From Clostridiales bacterium (GTDB lineage Bacteria > Bacillota > Clostridia > Christensenellales > Aristaeellaceae), in assembly GCA_012521895.1 (NCBI GenBank), contig JAAYLK010000004.1, positions 1-38,580 of the forward strand: a stretch of DNA of 38,580 nucleotides, in the 5' to 3' direction. The translations under genes and the position numbers were made by a program. Shown one piece after another: positions 32,203 through 38,580 of the stretch; within the stretch, counting starts at the first letter, position 1; every line of letters begins with the position of its first letter. The notes below the pieces were generated by a model, which was not told the origin of the DNA, made no database searches, and saw only the letters and a list, made by a program, of their open reading frames with translations.

Positions 32203-32620
32203 ACAAGCTGTGCAAAAGCCCCGGGACAGTCTTCCCGGGAAGGCGTGAACATAAAGCGGCTCCTGATGAAACCATCCCGGGACAAAGTTTTCCACAGGGC
32301 AAAATCCTGTGGATGCCCTCACAAATTGTGAGGCAAGCCGCCCCCCCTTCCATGCATGGTCTGACGGTTTCGCAACAGGCTGTCGGAGAAATCGCGCCTG
32401 CTGCGCGCAGGATGCCCCCAAGCGGCGGATTCATCCACAGCCATCCACAGGCAGGGCGCGCTTGCCCACAGGGCCAGGAGAACAAGTTTTCAAGGCACGC
32501 AACCGCGTACCGGGCTTATCCACAGCATCCACAGCCCCTACTACTACTACTGCTTTATTGATAGTACTGCTACTAAACAAGAGGCCGGTGCCCACGCGCC
32601 GCCCGCGCAAGGAGGAAAAC
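32203..32620. other. Chromosomal replication origin (oriC)
   Basis: The 418-base gap before dnaN has the full layout of a bacterial origin. DnaA boxes (consensus TTATCCACA): TTTTCCACA 32288, GCATCCACA on the minus strand 32308-32316, TCATCCACA 32431, CCATCCACA 32441, TTGCCCACA 32462, a perfect TTATCCACA at 32516-32524 and GCATCCACA directly after it at 32525-32533. A GCCCC spacer is followed by the repeat at 32539-32553 and the AT-rich 32554-32581. A hairpin CCCGGGA/TCCCGGG (32220-32239) follows nagB. This arrangement (two abutting boxes, GC spacer, trio, AT-rich element) is the basal unwinding system described for oriC in B. subtilis. dnaA itself is not on either side. Confidence 0.87.
32539..32553 (-). 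other. DnaA-trio and unwinding element within oriC
   Basis: The plus strand reads TACTACTACTACTGC. Read 3' to 5', the opposite strand with the preceding base is GAT-GAT-GAT-GAT-GAC, matching the DnaA-trio (3'-GAT-5' repeats) on which DnaA filaments open the strands. It starts five bases after two abutting DnaA boxes and is followed by an AT-rich tract to about 32581 (TTTATTGATAG), the likely melting site. Confidence 0.8.
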
Positions 32621-33733
32621 ATGAAGGTCGCCTTCAATGCCAGTGATTTCAACCACGGGATGTCCATGGTCAGCCACGCGCTGCCCTCCCGTGTGATCAA
32701 ACCCTACCATGAAGGTGTCTTTCTGGAGACCCTGGAAGAAGGCCTGCGCCTGACGGTGACCGACGGCGAAATCGCCATCCAGTCCATCATCCCCGCCGAA
32801 GTCCGCGAGGACGGCAGCGCGCTGCTGCCCGCCCGGCTGCTGGGGGAACTGGTGCGCAACCTGGAAGGCAATGTGGAATTGGACACCCAGGGCAACGAGG
32901 CCGCCATCGTGCGCAACCGCGGCTCCAAGACCCGTCTGGTGCTGTTCGCGGCGGATGAGTTCCCCGACATCAACGAGGTGGAGGCGGAGTCGGTCACCAG
33001 CATCAGCCAGACCCAGTTTAAAAACGCGGTGCGCAGCATCATCTTCGCCATCGCGACAGATGAAACCCGCCGCATCCTGACGGGCTGCCTGATGGAAACC
33101 AGCGCCGATGAAGTGCGCTTCACCTGCCTGGACGGCTATCGCCTGGCCATGCAAAGGGTCTACTGCAAGCATGAGATGCCTGCCGGCAAGGACGTGCTGT
33201 CCTACATCCTGCCGGGCACCCTGGTGGGCAACATCGCCCGCATGCTGGGGGATTCCGACCAGTCCATCACCCTGACCCTCTCGCGCACCCACATGATGGT
33301 GGCCTTTGACATGACCAAGGAGTACTCCCCCCTGATTCTGGGTGATTACATCAACTACCGCCAGATCCTGCCCACCTCCTGGCCCACGGCCATCCGCGTG
33401 GAGCGCGCGGCGCTTGCCTCCGCCATCCAGCGCGCCAGCCTGATCGCCCGGGAGGGCAGCAACAACCTGCTGAAATTGAAACTGGAGGACCAGGCCCTCA
33501 CCATCTCAGCCCTGGCGGACAAGGGCGACGCCACGGAGCAGATCGCCATTGATTTTGACGGCAACCCGCTCAACATCGCCTTCAACGCCAATTACCTAAA
33601 CGAAGTCATCAAAAACATCGACACCCCGGACCTGTCCATGCGCTTTAACACCAACGTCAGCCCCTGCGTGGTCTGCCCGGTGAGTGGGAACCAGTACACC
33701 TACTTGATCCTCCCGGTGCGCGTGTCGGAATAA
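32621..33733 (+). CDS. dnaN: DNA polymerase III sliding clamp (beta subunit)
   Basis: A 370-residue clamp that holds polymerase III on DNA. The three-domain pattern is visible: an N-terminal MKVAFNASDFNHGMSMVSHAL, then SISQTQFKNAVRSIIFAIATDETRRILTGCLME opening the second domain, and the C-terminal NANYLNEVIKNID with the final YTYLILPVRVSE, the typical clamp end. ATG 32621 has AAGGAGG in front; a longer frame upstream covers the origin sequence and is not coding. dnaN normally follows dnaA; here nagB is upstream and no recF, gyrB or yaaA homologue follows. A terminator ends the gene, so it is monocistronic. Confidence 0.96.
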   Translation: MKVAFNASDFNHGMSMVSHALPSRVIKPYHEGVFLETLEEGLRLTVTDGEIAIQSIIPAEVREDGSALLPARLLGELVRNLEGNVELDTQGNEAAIVRNRGSKTRLVLFAADEFPDINEVEAESVTSISQTQFKNAVRSIIFAIATDETRRILTGCLMETSADEVRFTCLDGYRLAMQRVYCKHEMPAGKDVLSYILPGTLVGNIARMLGDSDQSITLTLSRTHMMVAFDMTKEYSPLILGDYINYRQILPTSWPTAIRVERAALASAIQRASLIAREGSNNLLKLKLEDQALTISALADKGDATEQIAIDFDGNPLNIAFNANYLNEVIKNIDTPDLSMRFNTNVSPCVVCPVSGNQYTYLILPVRVSE

Positions 33734-33751
33734 AAAAGCATACGTATTAAG

Positions 33752-33781
33752 AAGGCACGCCAGTCACAGCGTGCCTTTTTG
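33752..33781 (+). terminator. dnaN terminator
   Basis: AAGGCACGC (33752-33760) pairs perfectly with GCGTGCCTT (33769-33777) over an 8-base loop, and T residues follow (to 33780). It lies between the convergent dnaN and phosphohexomutase genes. Confidence 0.85.
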
Positions 33782-33804
33782 ATGTTGAATATGATGCCAG
33801 CAAA

Positions 33805-35523
33805 CTACTCAGACAGCGCGATGAAGGCCTCCACCAGCTTGTTCACCGCGTCCTGGGCTTCCGCCATGCTGTCACGGTTCATGGCGCCGCCGTAGAACTT
33901 GATCTTGGGCTCGGTGCCCGAAGGCCGGGCGCACAGCCAGGCGTTGTTTTCCAGCTTGAAGTAGACCATGTCGCTGGGCGGGAAGCCAAGGCTTGTTTCC
34001 ACACCGTTCTCCACCTGGATGCCGCTTAAGTAGTCCCGCGACACCAGCACTTTCAGCCCGCCGATGGCTTTGGGGGCCTCCCGGCGCAGCTCCTTCATGA
34101 TGGCCTTGATTTTGTCGGCACCCTCCTTGCCCTTGTAGGTGGCGGCGTGGGTGGTCTCCGCGAAGTAGCCATATTGCCCGTACAATTGCTGTAAGCGCTC
34201 ATAGAGGGTGATGCCTTCCAGATGGCAGGCGCTGGCGGCCTCGGCCAGGATCAGGGCGGCGTTCACCGCGTCCTTGTCGCGCACGCTGGTGCCGGAGAGG
34301 TAGCCAAAGGACTCCTCAAAGCCAAAGAGGAAGGTGTGGCTGCCGGATTCCTCAAACTCCTGGATTTTTTCGCCCACGAATTTAAAGCCCGTCAGCACCT
34401 CAAACAGGGTGACGCCAACGTCCTCACAGAGGGTGTTGGCCATGGCGGTGGACACGATGGACTTCACCACGGCGCCGTTTGCGGGCAGCTTGTTTTGGTC
34501 TTTCAGCGCGGACAGGATGTGGTGCAGCAGCAGGCAGCCGATCTGGTTGCCCGTCAGGGTGTGCCAGCTGCCCTGCTTGTCCATCACGCAGCAGCCCAGG
34601 CGGTCACAGTCCGGGTCCGTGCCCATGATGAGGGTGGCGCCCACTGTTTTGGCCAGGGGGATGGCCATGGTGAAGGCGGCCGGGTCCTCCGGGTTGGGGG
34701 ATTTGACGGTGGAAAAATTGGAATCGGGCAGCTCCTGCTCGGGCACCACCGATACATGCTCAAAGCCGGCGTCCTTGAGCGCCCGGCGCACGGGCAGGTT
34801 GCCCGCGCCATGCAGGGGGGTGTACACGATTTTGAGGTCCTTGCCCGCTTTTCTGGCTTTGTCCGGGCAGACCATGAGTTTTAATACCATGGCGTTGTAG
34901 GCCTCGTCCACTTCTTTGGGAATGATGGTGAGCAGGCCTTTTTCCTTCGCTTCCTGCTCGTCCATGGGCAGGCATTCCTCAAAGGTGAGCTTGCGGATTT
35001 TTTCGGTCACGCCGTCCGCCGCGCGGGGGGAAAGCTGGGCGCCGTCCTCGGCGTAGACCTTGAAGCCGTTGTACTCGGGCGGGTTGTGGCTGGCGGTGAT
35101 GACCACGCCGGCCCCGGTGTGAAGGTGGCGCAAAGCGAAGGACAGCAGGGGGACAGGGCGCAGGCTGGGGAAGAGGTAGGCCTTCACGCCCCGCGCCGCC
35201 AACACCAGCGCGGTTTCCTTCGCGAAGCGCTGGGAATACTTGCGCGAGTCAAAGCCGATGGCGACGGACTTCTGCTTGACCTCGTCGTCGCTTAGCAGAT
35301 AATCGGCCAGGCCCGCGGCCGCGCGGCGGATGGTGAAGATGTTCATGCGGTTGCGGCCAAAGCCGATCACCCCGCGCATCCCGCCGGTGCCAAAGGCTAG
35401 GTCCTGGTAGAAGCGGTCCTCAATGGCCTTGCCATCGCCCACGATGCTTTCGTATTCCTGTGTCAGGTCATCCTCGTGCCGCGCCAGGTGCTTCCACTGC
35501 GCCAACAGCTGATCAAATGCCAT
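33805..35523 (-). CDS. pgcA: Phospho-sugar mutase (phosphoglucomutase/phosphomannomutase family)
   Basis: A 572-residue alpha-D-phosphohexomutase that interconverts sugar 1- and 6-phosphates. The catalytic phosphoserine is Ser145 in ITASHNPPEYNGFKVY, the metal loop is GTDPDCDRLG, the sugar-binding loop FGFEESFGY, and the phosphate-binding loop RPSGTEPKIKFY. Length and motifs are those of the PgcA/PGM2 group; the choice between glucose and mannose cannot be made from sequence alone. ATG 35523 has AAAGGAGG in front, so the upstream in-frame extension is rejected. The gene runs convergently with dnaN and divergently from the SH3-repeat gene. It would connect glucose 6-phosphate with UDP-glucose and cell-wall sugars. 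Confidence 0.9.
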   Translation of the reverse strand: MAFDQLLAQWKHLARHEDDLTQEYESIVGDGKAIEDRFYQDLAFGTGGMRGVIGFGRNRMNIFTIRRAAAGLADYLLSDDEVKQKSVAIGFDSRKYSQRFAKETALVLAARGVKAYLFPSLRPVPLLSFALRHLHTGAGVVITASHNPPEYNGFKVYAEDGAQLSPRAADGVTEKIRKLTFEECLPMDEQEAKEKGLLTIIPKEVDEAYNAMVLKLMVCPDKARKAGKDLKIVYTPLHGAGNLPVRRALKDAGFEHVSVVPEQELPDSNFSTVKSPNPEDPAAFTMAIPLAKTVGATLIMGTDPDCDRLGCCVMDKQGSWHTLTGNQIGCLLLHHILSALKDQNKLPANGAVVKSIVSTAMANTLCEDVGVTLFEVLTGFKFVGEKIQEFEESGSHTFLFGFEESFGYLSGTSVRDKDAVNAALILAEAASACHLEGITLYERLQQLYGQYGYFAETTHAATYKGKEGADKIKAIMKELRREAPKAIGGLKVLVSRDYLSGIQVENGVETSLGFPPSDMVYFKLENNAWLCARPSGTEPKIKFYGGAMNRDSMAEAQDAVNKLVEAFIALSE

Positions 35524-35641
35524 GGGTGCCTCCTTTGATGAACCATGTTTTTTCATATTATATGCCACTTTGTCTTTTTCCCGCAAGCAATTGAAGTTCC
35601 CGGACGGAAAACCCATGAATCTTACAAGGTTTGCTTGACCT

Positions 35642-35658
35642 CGTAATGATTTTGTAAT
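35642..35658 (+). promoter_or_regulatory. Direct repeat resembling a WalR (YycF) site upstream of the SH3-repeat gene
   Basis: CGTAAT and TGTAAT are separated by five bases, matching the WalR consensus TGTWAH-N5-TGTWAH except for the first base. It lies about 65 bases upstream of the start of a cell-wall-type protein, the usual kind of WalR target. A possible sigma-A -35 (TTGACC, 35635-35640) abuts it, with a weak -10 (TAGACT, 35658-35663) at 17 bases. The rest of the gap 35524-35722 shows nothing further. Confidence 0.35.
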
Positions 35659-35722
35659 AGACTGTCTGATAGATAATTGTTACCAATGTTTTTTGATGCC
35701 TAAAGTCTGGAGGAAAGATCGC

Positions 35723-38580
35723 ATGCGCATGGTTCATCAACCCGGGAGGACAGGCCTCCGCCGCGTGCTGAGCGCCCTGCTGGCGCTTGTTCTGATGGCA
35801 GGGATGCTGCCCGTTCTGGCAGAGGTCACCCATGGCGTGGTCACCGGGGACAAGGTCTTGTTCCGCAAGGCCACCTCGGGCAGTGACTACTGGGACCACC
35901 TGGACCGCGGCTGGATTGCCAAGGTGCTGGATGAGGTCACCGCCAACAACTACAAGTGGTACAAGGTGGAGGCCAACATCCCCGTCGCCATGAACCGCAC
36001 CTATGTCGGCTACATCCGCGGGGATTTCTTCCGCATGCTGACCCAGGAGGAGGAGACGGCCTGGCTTGTGAACAAGCCCCAGCCCTACCCGCCGCTTTCC
36101 GCCGCCACCGCGGCGCCCGTGACCAACGCCCCCGTCGTCACCACGGCGCCGGTTGTCACCGCGGCGCCTGTCAACACCCCGGCGCTGCAGGGGGATTACG
36201 GCCTGGTCACCGTGGCCGGTGCCAACCTGCGCGAGACCCCCGGCGGCACCAGCCTCACCGCCCTGGTCAAGGACCAGTTTGTGGCGGTGCTGGCCTTCCC
36301 CACCGCCACCAACCCCTGGTACAAGGTGTCCGTGGCCAATGAGTACACCGGCTTTTTGCAGCAGGACCACCTGCAGGTGCTAAGCCCCACGGAGCTGGCC
36401 AGCTACCTGCAGACCGCCGCGCCCACCGCTACCCATTCCACCGGCTCCCAGGCCACCTTCAGCCCGCAGACCCCGCAGGGAACCCTGAAAATCACCCAGA
36501 CCAACACCAATTTGCGCGACAATCCCGACGGCAAGTCGCTCTACCAATACCCCAAGGACACCGTGCTGCCCTTCTTTGGCGCGCCCATCACCCTGGGCGG
36601 CTACTCCTGGCTGCGCGTGGAGGACAGCGCGCGCAAACTGACCGGCTACATCCGCTCGGACTGCTACCAGATCGTGACCGGCAGCGTGCCCACCGCGGCG
36701 CCTGTCGTCACCGCGGCCCCCACGGCCACCAACGCGCCGGACAACCTGCCCCAGTCTGGCACCCTGACAATCACCAAGACCTCCACCAACCTGCGCAAGG
36801 AGCCGGGCGGCACCTCCATCTGGCAGTACCCCATCGGCGAAGTGCTCAGCTTCACCGGCGCGCCGGTGTTTGCCGGCGGCTATACCTGGGCGAAGGTGGT
36901 GGACACCCGGCGCAACATCACCGGCTACATCCGCTCTGACTGCTACCAGATTGTGACCGGCGGCACGGTCACCAACCCGCCCGTGCCCACCACGCCCCCC
37001 ACCGCCGGGCCCACCAACGCCTCCGTGCGCATCACCCTGGGCGGCACCAACCTGCGCCTGGCCCCCGGCGGAACCGTCGTGGCGGTGCTGGCCCGCGGCC
37101 GCGTGCTGCCCTTTTACGGCGTGCCCACCCCCCAGGGCGGCTACAACTGGGTCTATGTGTATGACAACGAATCCAAGCAATACGGCTATGTGCGCTCGGA
37201 CTGCTATGAGTTTGTGACCGGCGCGCCGATTACAACCCCCACCGCCACGCCTGCCACCCCGGTGCAGCCGCCGGCCGGCACGCTGACGCTGACCAAGGGC
37301 GGCGTCAACCTGCGCAACGCCCCCGCCGGGCAGACCTTCGCCCAGCTGGAGCGCGGCACCGTGATGAACTACACCACCTTTGTCCAGCAGGCCGGCTACA
37401 CCTGGTACCTGGTGGACAGCCCCAAGGGCGTAGGCTATGTGCGCTCTGACGTCATCAGCCTCAACACCGGCACCGGTCCCACGCCCACCACCGCCCCCCA
37501 GGCCACGCCCGCCCAGGGCACCCTGGGCTACATCGTCACCATCAAGTCTGAAATCAACCTGCGCCAGCGCGCCAGCGCCTCAGGCGCCGTCATCGGTATC
37601 GCTGACAAGGGCCTGGTGCTGCCGCTGATGGGCCCCATCCAAAGCGCCAACGGCTACAACTGGTTCCAGGTGACGGTGAACGGCACCGCGGGCTTCCTGC
37701 GCGGGGACTGCGTGCGCCAGTTGAGCAACGCTGAAGTGGCTGATTATTTAAACCACGGCAAGATGCCGGTTTTGACCCCGGACACCGGCGCCCCAGTGGA
37801 GACAGGATATGTCCTGACCACCACCACCTCCGTCAACGTCCGCGCCACCGCTTCCGTCGACGCGCGCACCCTGGGCCAGGTGGCCAACATCGGCACCGCC
37901 TTCCCGCTGCTGGGCACGCTGACCTCCGGCGGCCGGCTGTGGTACAAGGTCACCTACCAAAACCAGGAAGGCTACCTGCTGGGCTCGGTCGCCCGCATGA
38001 TGACCCAGGCCGAATACTTAAGCTACATTGCCAGCCAGCCCACCCCTGCGCCCACGCCGGCGCCCACGCCGGTGCCGCCGCTAAGCCAGCTGAGCCTGAC
38101 GGCCATCACCAACATTGAAAGCGTCATCATCCGTTCAGCCGCCGGCTCCACCAACCGCAACCTGGCCATCATCTACAAGAAGGGCACCATCGTGGCCCTG
38201 CAGGGCCAGACGGCCAACGTGGGCAGCGAGACCTGGTACTCCGTGCGCGTGTCCGGCATCAACGGCTGGATCCGCGGCGACCTGCTGCGCATTTTAACCA
38301 AGGAACAAGAGGCGGCACTCAAGGCCACCGGCGATCCGGACGCGCCCCAGGCGGCCACCTACCGCACCCTGCAGCTGGGCGTGTCGGGCGAGGACGTCAC
38401 CAGGCTGCAAAACGAGCTCAAGCAGCGCGGCTACTTAAGCGCCGCCTACAGCGCGGGCACCTATGACACCGCCACCGGGGATGCCGTGCGCGCCTACCAG
38501 CGCGCCAACGGGCTGACGGTGGACGGCATCGCCGGCAGCGCCACCCAGCACAAGCTGTACAACACCGTGCCCGCGGGCAC
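35723..38580 (+). CDS. Secreted SH3-repeat protein with peptidoglycan-binding domain (partial)
   Basis: The frame is open from ATG 35723 (GGAGG upstream) to the last base, so the C-terminus is missing. A signal peptide (about 1-34, RRVLSALLALVLMAGMLPVLAEV) is followed by nine SH3b-like repeats with the recurrent pattern (V)NLR-x-(A/E)P-G and GY(I/V)RSDCY, of about 65-80 residues each, joined by Thr/Ala/Pro-rich linkers such as TAAPVVTAAPTATNAP. After the ninth repeat, a PG_binding_1 domain (LQLGVSGEDVTRLQNELKQRGYL and YDTATGDAVRAYQRANGLTVDGIAG) begins near base 38365. SH3b and PG_binding_1 domains bind peptidoglycan, so the protein probably acts at the cell wall. A catalytic domain, if present, lies beyond the window. 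Confidence 0.88.
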   Translation, partial: MRMVHQPGRTGLRRVLSALLALVLMAGMLPVLAEVTHGVVTGDKVLFRKATSGSDYWDHLDRGWIAKVLDEVTANNYKWYKVEANIPVAMNRTYVGYIRGDFFRMLTQEEETAWLVNKPQPYPPLSAATAAPVTNAPVVTTAPVVTAAPVNTPALQGDYGLVTVAGANLRETPGGTSLTALVKDQFVAVLAFPTATNPWYKVSVANEYTGFLQQDHLQVLSPTELASYLQTAAPTATHSTGSQATFSPQTPQGTLKITQTNTNLRDNPDGKSLYQYPKDTVLPFFGAPITLGGYSWLRVEDSARKLTGYIRSDCYQIVTGSVPTAAPVVTAAPTATNAPDNLPQSGTLTITKTSTNLRKEPGGTSIWQYPIGEVLSFTGAPVFAGGYTWAKVVDTRRNITGYIRSDCYQIVTGGTVTNPPVPTTPPTAGPTNASVRITLGGTNLRLAPGGTVVAVLARGRVLPFYGVPTPQGGYNWVYVYDNESKQYGYVRSDCYEFVTGAPITTPTATPATPVQPPAGTLTLTKGGVNLRNAPAGQTFAQLERGTVMNYTTFVQQAGYTWYLVDSPKGVGYVRSDVISLNTGTGPTPTTAPQATPAQGTLGYIVTIKSEINLRQRASASGAVIGIADKGLVLPLMGPIQSANGYNWFQVTVNGTAGFLRGDCVRQLSNAEVADYLNHGKMPVLTPDTGAPVETGYVLTTTTSVNVRATASVDARTLGQVANIGTAFPLLGTLTSGGRLWYKVTYQNQEGYLLGSVARMMTQAEYLSYIASQPTPAPTPAPTPVPPLSQLSLTAITNIESVIIRSAAGSTNRNLAIIYKKGTIVALQGQTANVGSETWYSVRVSGINGWIRGDLLRILTKEQEAALKATGDPDAPQAATYRTLQLGVSGEDVTRLQNELKQRGYLSAAYSAGTYDTATGDAVRAYQRANGLTVDGIAGSATQHKLYNTVPAG

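Noticed and set aside
32539..32553. TAC trinucleotide run as a simple microsatellite
   Set aside because: Its exact position after two abutting DnaA boxes and a GC spacer, and before an AT-rich tract, makes a DnaA-trio the better explanation.
36121..37270. Repeated Thr/Ala/Pro-coding segments as a CRISPR or DNA-level tandem repeat
   Set aside because: They are in-frame protein linkers between SH3 modules, with irregular spacing and no conserved direct repeat of CRISPR type.

Overview
The window looks like a chromosome segment, near the replication origin, of a high-GC member of the Bacillota (class Clostridia or close kin). The signs are TTATCCACA-type DnaA boxes with a DnaA-trio next to dnaN, Shine-Dalgarno sites of the GGAGG type before almost every gene, sigma-A-like promoters, and a secreted SH3-repeat protein with Thr/Ala/Pro-rich linkers. 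Those linkers and the high GC would suit Christensenellales-like gut bacteria, but this placement is an inference of low confidence.

Left part (1-19940). A partial polysaccharide deacetylase (minus) and an AraC-family regulator (minus) precede a long rightward L-rhamnose locus: mutarotase rhaM, isomerase rhaA, a sugar ABC importer (ATPase, two permeases, binding protein), a class II aldolase, kinase rhaB, a short-chain dehydrogenase, a PHP-domain protein and a SorE-like zinc dehydrogenase. It continues into a complete lipoamide-dependent 2-oxoacid dehydrogenase complex: E2, E3 and an E1 in which the alpha and beta chains are fused. Rhamnose would be imported, isomerised, phosphorylated and cleaved to DHAP and L-lactaldehyde. 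The extra oxidoreductases and the dehydrogenase complex suggest an additional oxidative branch.

Middle (20000-25650). A three-gene restriction-modification island (minus), lower in GC than its surroundings, has a GIY-YIG/SF2-helicase protein and two methyltransferase-like subunits. It lies between the dehydrogenase-complex genes and a DUF1294 gene plus lplA, a lipoate ligase that would serve the complex.

Right part (25800-38580). A VOC protein is followed by a tightly coupled leftward operon (serine hydrolase, 90-residue unknown, DUF1643, methyltransferase, GNAT acetyltransferase). Next come nagB, a convincing oriC (DnaA boxes, DnaA-trio, AT-rich DUE) directly upstream of dnaN but without dnaA beside it, a phosphohexomutase (minus), and a secreted protein of nine SH3 repeats that runs off the window.

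Two perfect parS palindromes (984 and 9891), one of them inside the rhamnose locus, agree with an origin-proximal position. If the origin at about 32.5 kb is real, the 17.5-kb rhamnose/dehydrogenase locus is transcribed towards it, that is, head-on to the replication fork.
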